From CALLPQ01 sp038531745 (lineage in GTDB: Bacteria; Pseudomonadota; Alphaproteobacteria; Caulobacterales; Parvularculaceae), in assembly GCA_038531745.1 (NCBI GenBank), contig JBCBBJ010000003.1, forward strand, positions 62,001-126,000: DNA of 64,000 nucleotides, read 5' to 3'. A program made the position numbers and the translations under genes. Of the stretch, positions 26,701-36,175 are shown piece by piece (the stretch's first letter is position 1; each line of letters begins with the position of its first letter). The notes under the pieces were generated by a model, which was not told the DNA's origin, made no database searches, and was given only the letters and a program-made list of their open reading frames with translations.

Positions 26701-28638
26701 ATGTGTGCCATTGCCGGGATCTTTGACCTGCGCGATCAGCGCCCTATTGATGAACGCATCCTGCGCCGGATGGCGAACCGCATGCGCCATCGCGGTCCCG
26801 ATGGCGAGGGTTATTTTACCGCGCCCGGGATTGGCCTTGCCCACCGACGCCTTGCCATCATTGATCTCGACGGGGGCGCGCAGCCATGGCACCTTGAGGA
26901 GCTGGCGTCGGTCCTCACTTACAATGGTGAGGTCTATAATCATGCCGACCTTGCCCGTGATTTGCGCGGACGCGGGATTGTGCTCACCTCGCGCTGCGAC
27001 ACCGAGGTGCTGGCGCAGGGCTTTTCGCGGTTTGGCGTGCCCTTTCTGTCCGGCGTCAACGGTATGTTTGCTTTCGGCCATTGGGACGTGGCGGCCCGTC
27101 AACTCTCCCTCGTGCGCGATCGGCTCGGCGAAAAGCCGCTCTATTACGGCATCAGCCCCGATGGCTTTCTCGTCTTTGCCTCTGAAATCGGCGCCGTCCT
27201 CGCCAGCGGTTTGTTTGAAGGGACCCTCGACCCCGAGGCGGTGGCCGATTTTTTCTGGTTTGGCTATGTGCCCGATCCCAAGTGCATCTATCGCCATATC
27301 CACAAGCTGCCCCCCGGCTATGTTCTCACCGCGCGTCAGGGCCATGAGCCCGCCATCGCGCCTTGGTGGTCCATCGACTATGGCGCCGTTGAGCCGCCGG
27401 CCTATGAGGATGCGCAAGAGACCCTGAATGCACACCTGGAACGGGCCGTGCACGGACAAATGATTGCCGATGTACCGCTCGGCGCTTTTCTGTCTGGCGG
27501 GGCCGATAGCGCCGCGATTGTCAGTACGATGGTACGCAAACCCGGCGCCCGGCCCGTGACTTGTTCCATTGGCTTTGCAAACAGCCCCGATGATGAACGC
27601 GCCAGCGCCCGGCAGCTTAGCGCCCATCTGGGCACGACGCACCACGAGGAAATGGCCAGCCTTGACGCGCTGACACTGATTGATGAAACCGCCGCAGCCT
27701 TCGGGGAGCCATTCGCTGACAGCTCGGCCCTGCCCACGGCGCAAGTGGCGCGTCTTGCCCGTCAACATGTAAGCGTTGCGCTGTCGGGTGATGGCGGCGA
27801 CGAGATCTTTGCCGGTTACCGACGCTATGGTTTTTTCCTTGCCGAGGAGCGCTTACGCCGGCGCATGCCCACGGGCTTGCGCCAGGCGCTGTTCCGGCCT
27901 TTGGGCCAGTTTTATCCGAAACTTGACCGCTTCCCGCGCGCACTACGGTTCAAAACCACCTTTCAGGCCCTGGGTGATGATCAGGGTACCGCCTATGCGC
28001 GCGCAACGGCCATTCAACTGCCAGATCAAATTCGTGCCGCCCTAGCGCCAGACTTTCAGCAGCAGCTTGCTGGGTATGAGCCCGCCGACCAGGTGCGCGA
28101 TCAGATGGTACGCGCGGGAACCGATGATCCCCTTGGTCGCGCGCTTTACACTGATCTGCATTTCTGGCTTGCGGGCCGTATGTTGGTAAAGGTTGATCGT
28201 GCCTCCATGATGCATTCACTGGAGGTGCGCCCGCCCCTCCTCGATCACCAGTTGGTCACTTGGGCGGCAGGTTTGCCAAGCGCCTTTAAGCACCATCGTG
28301 GGCAACGCAAACGGCTCTTAAAAGACTGTATTCGCCCCTCACTGCCCCCGGGCTATCTGGATCAGCCCAAACGGGGCTTTAACCTGCCCCTAGCCCAATG
28401 GTTTGATGGGCCCGCGACCGGTGGTGCGGATTATGGCAATCATGGCACAGCAAACCCGTTGATTGATCGTCTTTTGAACGCACCGGCCATTCGCACATCG
28501 GCAATCCTTAACCCCGATTGCATCGACCACCTTATCCATGAGCACCAACGCGGCCAGCGCAACCACGCCCAAATGCTCTGGTCCCTGACGATGTTTGATG
28601 CATTTTTGCGCCAATCAGGGGAGGTCGAAAAGGCTTGA
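26701..28638 (+). CDS. Exosortase A-associated asparagine synthase-like amidotransferase
   Basis: This 645-residue protein has an N-terminal class II glutamine amidotransferase domain with the nucleophile Cys2 (MCAIAGIFD), RHRGPDGEGYF and TYNGEVYNHADL, followed by an asparagine synthase domain with the PP-loop SGGADS at residues 265-270 and SGDGGDEIFAGYRRY. Members next to exosortase A are thought to modify sugars or peptides for surface polysaccharide rather than make asparagine. It is tightly linked to xrtA (3-base gap). Its last 24 bases overlap the convergent glycosyltransferase gene. Confidence 0.92.
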   Translation: MCAIAGIFDLRDQRPIDERILRRMANRMRHRGPDGEGYFTAPGIGLAHRRLAIIDLDGGAQPWHLEELASVLTYNGEVYNHADLARDLRGRGIVLTSRCDTEVLAQGFSRFGVPFLSGVNGMFAFGHWDVAARQLSLVRDRLGEKPLYYGISPDGFLVFASEIGAVLASGLFEGTLDPEAVADFFWFGYVPDPKCIYRHIHKLPPGYVLTARQGHEPAIAPWWSIDYGAVEPPAYEDAQETLNAHLERAVHGQMIADVPLGAFLSGGADSAAIVSTMVRKPGARPVTCSIGFANSPDDERASARQLSAHLGTTHHEEMASLDALTLIDETAAAFGEPFADSSALPTAQVARLARQHVSVALSGDGGDEIFAGYRRYGFFLAEERLRRRMPTGLRQALFRPLGQFYPKLDRFPRALRFKTTFQALGDDQGTAYARATAIQLPDQIRAALAPDFQQQLAGYEPADQVRDQMVRAGTDDPLGRALYTDLHFWLAGRMLVKVDRASMMHSLEVRPPLLDHQLVTWAAGLPSAFKHHRGQRKRLLKDCIRPSLPPGYLDQPKRGFNLPLAQWFDGPATGGADYGNHGTANPLIDRLLNAPAIRTSAILNPDCIDHLIHEHQRGQRNHAQMLWSLTMFDAFLRQSGEVEKA

Positions 28639-29730
28639 GTAATGAGTGATCATCTGTTCACGGCCAAAATGCGCCATGGCTTTGCGTTGATTGGCAGCGC
28701 CCAACCGCTGCCGAAGATCGCGAGCAGCCACCAATTTGGCGAGCGCAACGGATAGCCCCTGCAGATCGCCATTCTCGACAATAAATGGCTTGTTCTCGTC
28801 ACTGACCATCCGATCAATATCACCCACGTTTGTTGCCACCACGGGCAAGCCAGCAGCCATGGCTTCCATCAGGCTGATGGGCATTTGCTCGGTTTGCGAA
28901 CTCATCATGAAAATATCAAACCGAGCATACCATTCCTGCGCCGCGCGGGTTGGCCCCGGCAGGTCAACCTTCACATGCCGAGTTACGTTCGCGGCCTGTG
29001 CGCGTAGCATCGTCATTTCAGGCCCATCACCCACAAGGGTCACCGCACAGGGGTGATCCTTCGCAACAGTCGTGGCAGTATCGATCAATAGGTCAAAACG
29101 CTTTTCCCGGCGCAAGGCCCCCACGGAACCAATCATGACAGGCCCATCGTCAGAGGGTTTTTTGCCGGGCACGGAAAACCGCGCCAAATCAATTCCGTTA
29201 CCAAGACGCAGCACACGATCAGACGGCAGGTTCCAGCGCGTAAGTGCCAGCGTTTCAAGCCCGTGGGAGGGCACGATAATCGTGCTGCGCGCTAAGGCCA
29301 GACGCCGCGTCCAAACCCGCTTTGGGTTCTGACAGTCAAGATCTTCATCGGGGCCAAAGCCATCTTCAAAATGCAAATGAGATGGCTTTTGACCACCCTC
29401 AAAAGCCGCCGCGCCGAGGCTTCGCCAGGCAAGAACAGCCTCAATACTTCCCCAATTATAGGTACAAATATAAGCCGGCTCAGCCTCACCAATCGCCGCG
29501 CGGAGAACACGGATATTCCCTAGTCTGATTGTTGCTGATTTTAACAGATTAAGGGCGCGAACCGCCACTTGATCAGGATCAACCAGAAGCGTGCTGGCGC
29601 TTATCTCATCGTCAAGACTAATAATTTCATGGTGAAGCTGATCTCCAAAGGCGGCAATCAAATCAATTAGCCGGCGTTGCTGACCACCGATACCAAAACT
29701 CGGGAAGATATGAAGTACCCGTTTGCCCAT
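28615..29730 (-). CDS. Glycosyltransferase family 4, exopolysaccharide cluster
   Basis: This 371-residue protein is a GT-B fold glycosyltransferase. It begins with RVLHIFPSFGIGGQQRRL, the N-terminal nucleotide-sugar transferase start, and has the GT4 C-terminal block EQMPISLMEAMAAGLPVVATNVGDI with the donor-binding glutamate pair. LVGDGPE and SVGALRREKRFDLLI are also typical of GT4. Position next to the amidotransferase gene suggests a role in assembling the exosortase-linked polysaccharide; donor and acceptor sugars cannot be told. Ribosome binding site GAGGCAGGG precedes the ATG. Confidence 0.9.
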   Translation of the reverse strand: MGKRVLHIFPSFGIGGQQRRLIDLIAAFGDQLHHEIISLDDEISASTLLVDPDQVAVRALNLLKSATIRLGNIRVLRAAIGEAEPAYICTYNWGSIEAVLAWRSLGAAAFEGGQKPSHLHFEDGFGPDEDLDCQNPKRVWTRRLALARSTIIVPSHGLETLALTRWNLPSDRVLRLGNGIDLARFSVPGKKPSDDGPVMIGSVGALRREKRFDLLIDTATTVAKDHPCAVTLVGDGPEMTMLRAQAANVTRHVKVDLPGPTRAAQEWYARFDIFMMSSQTEQMPISLMEAMAAGLPVVATNVGDIDRMVSDENKPFIVENGDLQGLSVALAKLVAARDLRQRLGAANQRKAMAHFGREQMITHYSSLFDLP

Positions 29731-29767
29731 TGCCCTGCCTCATTCCAGCGACATGTGTTACGACACA

Positions 29768-29798
29768 AAAAAAGGGTCGGCAATGCCGACCCTTTTTA
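29768..29798 (-). terminator. Rho-independent terminator of the Tad-type genes
   Basis: An 11-base-pair perfect stem (AAAGGGTCGGC at 29771-29781 with its complement at 29785-29795) has a 3-base loop. On the minus strand it is followed by a run of T. It lies about 35 bases beyond the last TadE-like stop codon and upstream of the glycosyltransferase gene, so it separates the two transcription units. Confidence 0.87.
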
Positions 29799-29830
29799 CG
29801 GTTACCCACATGCAAGCAATTTTCTTGTGC

Positions 29831-30418
29831 CTAGACGCAGTTTTCATATTCGTCGTCACTTTCATTGTACTCACACAAAGATACGCGACTGGATTTGCGT
29901 GGTAAACGAATCTTGTCCGCTTGGATTTTGAGTGTTTTGTCGAGGAACCGACCGGTAAGCCCAGATTTGTGGTTATATTTCACTTCGGCATAAATAAGAC
30001 CATATCCCGGCAACAGCACATCGTCATTGTCGAGTTCCCTGAAGCGTGCGCCCGGAGAGTAGGGTTCTCGATTGCTCTCTTTGTTAGAGCGCGACCAATG
30101 GACAATTGGCTCGCCATTATCATTGGCAATGACACTAACGATATTCAAAGTCAGTTCTTTCGCTTTAAGGGGCGCAATAATATTCTCTACACCAATCATC
30201 AAATCATCGAGTTCTTCCGGGGCGATCGCTGATTCCTTGGCACTAACGTCAGCCATAATACTTGCCGCCTGGTGCACACGGTCACCGGTATAGTGCGCCG
30301 TACGGGCCTCAATCGCACCAAAAAACAAGCTGATCATAACGGGCGCGATAAACGCAAATTCTGTTGCCGCCATACCACTGCGGGCTTTGAACAAATATGT
30401 GAGAAACTGGTTTTTCAT
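29831..30418 (-). CDS. TadE-like pseudopilin/pilus assembly protein
   Basis: This 195-residue protein has the TadE-like start: a short basic leader, then RSGMAATEFAFIAPVMISLFFGAIEA, a single hydrophobic helix with the conserved Glu. The rest is a polar domain with two cysteines near the C-terminus (LCEYN and ENCV). TadE/TadF proteins are pseudopilin-like minor components of Flp/Tad pili or related secretion systems. It follows a second TadE-like gene by 18 bases. None of the core Tad machinery (TadA ATPase, TadB/C, RcpA secretin) is in the window. Confidence 0.82.
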   Translation of the reverse strand: MKNQFLTYLFKARSGMAATEFAFIAPVMISLFFGAIEARTAHYTGDRVHQAASIMADVSAKESAIAPEELDDLMIGVENIIAPLKAKELTLNIVSVIANDNGEPIVHWSRSNKESNREPYSPGARFRELDNDDVLLPGYGLIYAEVKYNHKSGLTGRFLDKTLKIQADKIRLPRKSSRVSLCEYNESDDEYENCV

Positions 30419-30436
30419 GATTTTATCAATCCTCGT

Positions 30437-31027
30437 CTAACCGTTTGACTGATCTTGGCGAACGTTTTTCTCAAACGGTTCGTTGCGAAAGATATGCTGG
30501 GCAATAATCCGGTCACTCTCACCACTGGTCTGCTTGAGCGAAAGGCCAATGGCAGGGTTCAGCGTATTATACAGGATACAAATCCGTACCCGCACAATAG
30601 AGTCATCCGAACCGGGATTAAACTTCAATTTATCGCGCAAATCCTTGGATGAGTTCTGACAAATCACCTCTGAATCGTCTTCCGCCAGCTGTTTGAAGCT
30701 GTCAAACGTCACCACATCAACCGTCAGGGATTCCGAACAGGCGCCAAAAACCTGGGACAATTTGCATACCGCGGAATACACGGCTTTGCGCTGAGCCTCC
30801 GGATCATTTTCCGTACTGATCTGTTGGATTTGACCAGTACGGATGAGACGGGTTGCTTCTTTTTTTGCCCGCTCTGCAACGCCTTCGGAAAAGAAGACCC
30901 AACCCACTTCCATGATCGAAAACAGAAGGGCAAAGAACACCGGGGCGACCATCGCAAATTCAACGGCTGCCATGCCTTTTTTGTTCTTGAAGAAACCCGG
31001 TACTATTTTTGAACGGATACGCAACAT
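30437..31027 (-). CDS. TadE-like pilus assembly protein
   Basis: This 196-residue protein begins with a basic leader followed by KGMAAVEFAMVAPVFFALLFSIMEVGW, a classical TadE membrane segment with the +5-type glutamate. The remainder contains four cysteines (CKLSQVFGAC, VICQNS, RICIL) that may form disulfides outside the membrane. It lies between the TadG-like gene and the second TadE-like gene with short gaps (23 and 18 bases), so the three form an operon read from a promoter right of 33330. Confidence 0.86.
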   Translation of the reverse strand: MLRIRSKIVPGFFKNKKGMAAVEFAMVAPVFFALLFSIMEVGWVFFSEGVAERAKKEATRLIRTGQIQQISTENDPEAQRKAVYSAVCKLSQVFGACSESLTVDVVTFDSFKQLAEDDSEVICQNSSKDLRDKLKFNPGSDDSIVRVRICILYNTLNPAIGLSLKQTSGESDRIIAQHIFRNEPFEKNVRQDQSNG

Positions 31028-31050
31028 TGGTGATCTCCCTGAACGGATGA

Positions 31051-33330
31051 TTAGCGCGAGATATGAAGTTTAACGAGGTCAGCGGCCACATCCTCAAAGG
31101 CATTTTCCAAATCCGCACCGGTGAGAACGTTATGGAAATAAGGCGCTTCCGGCGATGACGCACAGGCCTTGTAAAGGTCCTCCACGCGCTGATTAACTTC
31201 GAACTGGGAGCTTTCCTCATCACTCGTATCGAGGCCGAACATCACTGAATAAACAAGAATGTTCTCGTCTTTCATACGCTGACATATACGGAGCATCTTG
31301 TTATCGATTTCGTTGCGCATTTTCCATGCTTCATCAACACCGCTGCCCATCCGCTCCTCGCGGGCCATGCCATAGGCATTCAGATCGCTTCTGTGATGCG
31401 TGTTACGACTGGAAACAACATTCTGCCCGTCGGTCATCAATACCACGACTTTTTGCCATTGCTGATTTTCGTATGAAACACCCTCTTCAAAAGGCGGCTC
31501 AGGCGACAATGTCCGCCATCCCCACATGGCACCCATGGCGGAATTTGTTGTTCCGCCAGCTGTCAAGCCCTGTACCGCGTCGCGAACAGTGCTCCGGGTG
31601 CTTGTGAGCGGTACGATTGCCGGGGGACAACTCGGATTTGGACCGCGGCTGCCACCAATGTTGTAGGTAACACCGTCATCATACCGAAAATCATAGGTCT
31701 TGGTTGTCGGATCGTAGAGACCCACATAGGCATTACGAAGGATAAATTCGTCTTTACCCGCATTATTAATGTCGAGGCCGAGTAGTTGCGTCCTTACACT
31801 GTTCCAGTATGCATCGGTCCCTGACCTCCACAAAGCCATCCGGGAACTTCTGACAATGTCTGCATAAACGGCATCACGGTTCGATCCGGCGCCGGGTTTT
31901 GCAAACGACCAGTCGCGGACAAAATCGTTCCGACCGTAGTGGCCATTATTGTAACCCTCGTCGCTAGGCTTATCATAGATGAAGTCACGCCAGTAAACAG
32001 AATGGGGATAGGTATAGGCCGTATTTAGAATACTACCGCCCGAGTTGAGATTAAAGCACGGGTCGCCGTTGTTCTCGCACGTTACACCATCGGGCGCAAA
32101 AATTGGCACGAAGAGCGCATTCTCACTTTGGGCAAGCGTAGACGCATCAACCGTTAGCCCCGGCATATTGTCAAAAGCCTCTTCTGTTCGCTTGCCCGCT
32201 GAGGTTTCATTATCAACACTTGATGGTACTGAATTGATCATCGCAGTAATTTCTGAGGCAGAAATGGTGCCGTCCGATGGCAGATCAATCTCATCAAGTG
32301 GATAGGGCCGTGCCTCGACACATCCCTTCCATTCAAGAGACGTCGATGACGCATAAAGATCAAAATGATTCACTTTGGTGGTTGGATCAATCAATTTGGG
32401 GATACCGGTGGAAACTGCAACCCCAGAATTGTTGCCGTTTGAATTTTCAATACGGGCCTGTTGAGAGGTGTCATTCTCTGTCGGGTATTTCGCATGGATA
32501 AAGCGAGCCCCGTTATAAAAGGCCTCGCCGTTTTGATCCAACCAGCTTGCATTTTGGATGTCGTCGGTATCACCCACATTCACGTGGGCGTTAAAGGGCA
32601 CAACGCTGATCTTTAAGTTGTCATCACTGGTGGAGTCGCCAAAAAGCGTTTGCAGCATGATATCTACACTGCTTTTCAAATTATCCAACTTTGACTCACC
32701 CCCACTACTACCGTCCGCAGGATCACCCATCGAACCGGTCACATCCAGGACGAGGGCCAATTCGATCCGGCCCGACCCTTTTTTGGTAATCTCCGTACTC
32801 GTACCAAGGTCAAAATTGGTGAATTTAAATTCTGCCGCACCGATCTTGATGGTTTGCAGAATAAGCGCATCCATGGTGCCTGTAACCCGCGGCTCAATCC
32901 GCGAATTCGTAATAATAAAGTCAACGGTCAAATCGTCGACCATGTTGGCGTATCGGAAATTCTCATCGAAAAATCGGCGACCGATTAATTTTAGTTCCGT
33001 ATCACCAATATCTTCATTGCCAGCCTCATACTGCGCAATGGCAAGGCCGGCAGCATCCATGGACTCGATCAAATCACCATACACAAGATTGTACCGTGAA
33101 AAATCAACGGCCAGGCCAGCGGTGATAAACAACATGATCGAACCGAGACCAAACAGCATGGCAACGTTGCCTCGCTCGTCACGGGCAAAACGTTTCGACA
33201 GTGACGGTTCGCCCATGGACTTCAACGCACTCGTGTCATGGAGTTTTGCTTTTGTGGACAATCCCTTCCCAGAGCGAGTTTCCGGTGTGATCGCCGACAT
33301 CACGTTTTGGCAAAACGATTTCACTGACAT
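31051..33330 (-). CDS. TadG-like protein with von Willebrand factor A domain
   Basis: The start at 33330 was preferred because of an AGGA ribosome binding site about 9 bases upstream; the frame is open to 33429. The 759-residue protein has a leader of about 50 residues, then the Tad-type segment RDERGNVAMLFGLGSIMLFITAGLAVDFSRY (one membrane helix), and a large extracytoplasmic vWA domain. The MIDAS motif is ELALVLDVTGSMGD (Asp-x-Thr-x-Ser, about residue 196), with VVVLMTDGQN further on (about residue 645). A long insert of over 300 residues separates these strands. GC content is visibly lower than in the flanking genes. Confidence 0.85.
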   Translation of the reverse strand: MSVKSFCQNVMSAITPETRSGKGLSTKAKLHDTSALKSMGEPSLSKRFARDERGNVAMLFGLGSIMLFITAGLAVDFSRYNLVYGDLIESMDAAGLAIAQYEAGNEDIGDTELKLIGRRFFDENFRYANMVDDLTVDFIITNSRIEPRVTGTMDALILQTIKIGAAEFKFTNFDLGTSTEITKKGSGRIELALVLDVTGSMGDPADGSSGGESKLDNLKSSVDIMLQTLFGDSTSDDNLKISVVPFNAHVNVGDTDDIQNASWLDQNGEAFYNGARFIHAKYPTENDTSQQARIENSNGNNSGVAVSTGIPKLIDPTTKVNHFDLYASSTSLEWKGCVEARPYPLDEIDLPSDGTISASEITAMINSVPSSVDNETSAGKRTEEAFDNMPGLTVDASTLAQSENALFVPIFAPDGVTCENNGDPCFNLNSGGSILNTAYTYPHSVYWRDFIYDKPSDEGYNNGHYGRNDFVRDWSFAKPGAGSNRDAVYADIVRSSRMALWRSGTDAYWNSVRTQLLGLDINNAGKDEFILRNAYVGLYDPTTKTYDFRYDDGVTYNIGGSRGPNPSCPPAIVPLTSTRSTVRDAVQGLTAGGTTNSAMGAMWGWRTLSPEPPFEEGVSYENQQWQKVVVLMTDGQNVVSSRNTHHRSDLNAYGMAREERMGSGVDEAWKMRNEIDNKMLRICQRMKDENILVYSVMFGLDTSDEESSQFEVNQRVEDLYKACASSPEAPYFHNVLTGADLENAFEDVAADLVKLHISR

Positions 33331-33811
33331 AATAATTTTCCTGAATCCACATGGGCCCAAAACCTTCATGGAGACTACAGCGGCGTCATTAACGTGCTGT
33401 AAGGAAGGCTGGTTAATGGCTTTAGCCACGATAAAATAATTTATGTCGTATACGCGGCAAATCGAATTGGGCGCGTTAAGGATAATTCGGGCGCAGACTG
33501 ATCGTCTGCCGCTTGTGCCGTTAATCCTATGATTGAGTACGGTAGGAGCGCATTAAACTTAACGCTGAAAATAGTTGGACAAAGAAATACAGAAAATTTG
33601 AGGAAAATTTGAAAAATCTACCACGCAAAACCGTTTGGGGCGCTGGGGAAATCGATTTCAACGGCATAAAATCGTTGTGTGTGAATACCGACCTTTTAAT
33701 GCGGCATTGCAAGACTCACGCCGGTCAAATTGGTGTGGTATTTGAATGGTGAGGGCCGCGCTTGGTGTTCCATGTTGGGGCGGTGCGCGCGTTTGGTGCA
33801 AGTGAGGACAT
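33331..33811. other. Divergent intergenic region of the Tad-type operon and the O-ligase gene
   Basis: About 480 bases, mostly AT-rich (especially 33540-33640), separate the TadG-like gene from the O-antigen-ligase-like gene. It must contain promoters for both. I see no RNA gene, convincing small gene or strong hairpin. Short frames in it have no ribosome binding site or family features. Confidence 0.5.
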
Positions 33812-35140
33812 ATGAAGGACCTGTTCCTACTGGCATTTGTCTCTGGCTGCCTCGTGGTCAGCTTGCGCTACCCCTTTGCCGGGGTCATCACCTGGGCGTG
33901 GTTCACGATTATGACACCGCACCAGATGGCCTATGGGACGTTTGGGGTCCCGTTAAACCTCTTGATTGCGGGGGTGACGCTTTTCGCCGTTGTCTATTCA
34001 CGCGAGGCGCAGCGGTTCCAGGCCGACCCCATAACAGTGTTGATGCTGGTTTTTTTACTATGGCAAACGGTGGCGCAGCATTTGTCGCTCCTGCCTGAGG
34101 TGTCCGGTGAATATTATAGCCGGCTTTCCAAAACGCTGATTTTCACGCTTCTGTGCGCGCAGATGGTCACCGACAAGCTTCGGTTTCATGCAATCACGTG
34201 GATTTTGGCCGGCGGTATCGGCTTTTTTGCCGTAAAGGGCGCCCTTTTCACGCTCGTGACGCTGGGTCAGTACCGGGTTCAAGGGCTCGAAAATACGGTG
34301 CTGGAGGACAATAATCATTTCGGTATTGCGGTGGCGACAATGATCCCGCTCCTTGCCTTCATGCGCCAACAAACACGCAGCGTGATGATCCGCCATGGAC
34401 TTGCCTTGACCATTGGCCTGTCGGTGATTGCGGTTTTGGGGACCCATTCGCGCGGTGCGTTGGTGGCGCTTGTGGTTTTTGGCCTCGTCTTGTGGTGGAA
34501 GTCTCGGCACAAGCTGAGCTTACTCGCGCTCGGGCTTGTGCTGCTTGTCCCAGCGATCAGCTTCATGCCCGATAAATGGCTTGACCGGATGCAAACCATC
34601 GGCAGTGCGAGCGAGGACGCCTCGTTTCGCGGGCGTCTTGATGCGTGGGAAATCAATTGGCGGCTTGCGGTCGACCACCCGGTGACCGGCGTTGGCTTAC
34701 GCAACGCCTATGACAAAGAGATCGCAGCACTGTCGGCCCCCGATAAGGCGGAGGCCGCGAAAGCAGCCCATTCGATTTATTTCGAGATCCTTGGCGGGTC
34801 AGGCTTTATCGGTCTTGCGCTGTTTCTCAGCCTGTTTGCGGCGGCCTTCCTGACGGCGCGGTCAATCGAATTCAGCCGGGCGCCGATCCCCGACTGGCAC
34901 CGTCAGTTTGCCCATTATGCGCAGATTTCCCTACTGATCTTTGCGGTGGGGGGCGCCTCCACCTCCATGGAAATGTGGGATGGATACCTTCTCATCATTG
35001 CGTTGATTGCCGCCCTCACCCGTCAGGCACAGGCAAATGAGGCTCCTGGTGGTAAAACTGCAATTAATCGACTTGGGCGTTTCCGCCAACGAACGCGCGG
35101 TGCCGTGCCACAAAATGCTCGGCAAACAGCCCCTCAGTGA
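33812..35140 (+). CDS. O-antigen ligase-like protein, probable exosortase A-associated O-glycosylation ligase
   Basis: This 442-residue membrane protein has about ten hydrophobic helices and the Wzy_C/WaaL-type region: THSRGALVALVVFGLVLWW followed by a large loop (about residues 250-330) with GVGLRNAYDKE and AHSIYFEILGGSGFIGL. The N-terminal segment with YPFAGVITWAWFTIMTPHQMAYG is typical of the ligases encoded in exosortase A clusters. It presumably transfers glycan to a protein or lipid acceptor at the periplasmic face. It is 5 kb from xrtA because the glycosyltransferase and Tad-type genes lie between. GAGG precedes the ATG. Confidence 0.87.
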   Translation: MKDLFLLAFVSGCLVVSLRYPFAGVITWAWFTIMTPHQMAYGTFGVPLNLLIAGVTLFAVVYSREAQRFQADPITVLMLVFLLWQTVAQHLSLLPEVSGEYYSRLSKTLIFTLLCAQMVTDKLRFHAITWILAGGIGFFAVKGALFTLVTLGQYRVQGLENTVLEDNNHFGIAVATMIPLLAFMRQQTRSVMIRHGLALTIGLSVIAVLGTHSRGALVALVVFGLVLWWKSRHKLSLLALGLVLLVPAISFMPDKWLDRMQTIGSASEDASFRGRLDAWEINWRLAVDHPVTGVGLRNAYDKEIAALSAPDKAEAAKAAHSIYFEILGGSGFIGLALFLSLFAAAFLTARSIEFSRAPIPDWHRQFAHYAQISLLIFAVGGASTSMEMWDGYLLIIALIAALTRQAQANEAPGGKTAINRLGRFRQRTRGAVPQNARQTAPQ

Positions 35141-35185
35141 GCAAAAGACTGCGCCACCGAAAAAAGGTGGCTCAATCATCCTTTA

Positions 35186-36175
35186 TCAATGCAGCGTTGT
35201 GGGCGGAGGCCCCCTCTCGCCCTCCTCCACACCAACCTCGGACAAAGGGGTCGCCTTGGCCGATGGGGCTTTAGCGATGATGCTTGCCTTTTCGTCAGGG
35301 CCAAACTGTTCGGGCTCAATCTGAATAGTGGCGTCCAGCCCGTGATAATGTTGGTCAAGAAACTGCTTTATCTGCGCCAGCGTGGCCGTCGCCTTATCCG
35401 ATGTTTTAACGGCCACATGCATTGTCAATTGCGGTTCCTCTGGCGTGATTTGCCACAATTTAAGCTGATGGATATCAGCGATATCACGCACTTCATCTTT
35501 CATGGCGGCGGCCAATTGATCCGCATTGATATGTTCAGGCGCCCCCTCCAGGAGAATATGCGCAGAGTCACGCACAAGTGAAATCGCAGAGCGCGCGATC
35601 AGCAGACCAACCAGGATCGATAACAGCGGATCAATTTGCATCCAGCCGGTTGCCATGATCACCAGCGCGGCCAAAATAGCGGCAACGGAGCCCAATAGAT
35701 CGCCCATCACATGCAAGACAGCACCGCGAATATTGATGTTATCGTGGTTACCCTTGGTCAGAATACGAAACGCCATGCCGTTGGCCACAAGACCAAGGCT
35801 TGCCACTACGATCATGGTTGACCACAGGACCGGTTCGGGCGTTGCGAGGCGCTGGATCGCCTCAATAAATATCCAGGCAATCAGGAGGAGCAACAGGATA
35901 CCGTTGACAAAACCGGAGAGAACCTGAACCCGGCGATACCCAAAATTGAGCGCGCTGCTGGCCGGCTTTTTGGCAATCCAGTGGGCACTGGCCGCCAGAC
36001 CAAGCGCGAAGACATCGGTCAGCATGTGCGCTGCATCGGCCACGAGCGCCAGCGAATGGGAAATGACGCCGCCCACAATCTCGATGACCATAAAAATAAA
36101 CGTAATCGCGAGTGCCGCCAGCAAGCGCTTTCCATCTGCCTTCTCGGCGGCCTGATGGTGCGCGCAATTGCCCAC
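35186..36175 (-). CDS. Cation diffusion facilitator, zinc-type efflux transporter (CzcD-like)
   Basis: This 329-residue protein has six membrane helices and a C-terminal cytosolic domain. The metal-site HxxxD motifs are present in helix 2 (DAAHMLTDVF) and helix 5 (LHVMGDLLGS), the combination of the zinc/cadmium/cobalt exporters. The N-terminus has CAHHQ, which may bind metal. The C-terminal domain (LKLWQITPEEPQLTMHVAV, HYHGLDATIQIE) is of the usual kind. The GTG start has an AGGG site 7 bases upstream. It is divergent from a ZIP-type importer gene, so the two likely act on the same metal in opposite directions. Confidence 0.93.
   Translation of the reverse strand: MGNCAHHQAAEKADGKRLLAALAITFIFMVIEIVGGVISHSLALVADAAHMLTDVFALGLAASAHWIAKKPASSALNFGYRRVQVLSGFVNGILLLLLIAWIFIEAIQRLATPEPVLWSTMIVVASLGLVANGMAFRILTKGNHDNINIRGAVLHVMGDLLGSVAAILAALVIMATGWMQIDPLLSILVGLLIARSAISLVRDSAHILLEGAPEHINADQLAAAMKDEVRDIADIHQLKLWQITPEEPQLTMHVAVKTSDKATATLAQIKQFLDQHYHGLDATIQIEPEQFGPDEKASIIAKAPSAKATPLSEVGVEEGERGPPPTTLH

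Noticed and set aside
26503..27768. 421-residue frame antisense to the amidotransferase gene
   Set aside because: The opposite frame encodes a full asparagine synthase-like protein with all motifs; the antisense frame has no family features and is a by-product of high-GC codon usage.
25861..35140. Search for a PEP-CTERM exosortase substrate
   Set aside because: I checked the C-termini of the genes in and around the cluster; none shows a Pro-Glu-Pro motif followed by a membrane helix and basic tail.
35153..35171. GCCACC/GGTGGC hairpin after the O-ligase gene
   Set aside because: A 6-pair stem with a 7-base A-rich loop and no following T-run; too weak to call a terminator.
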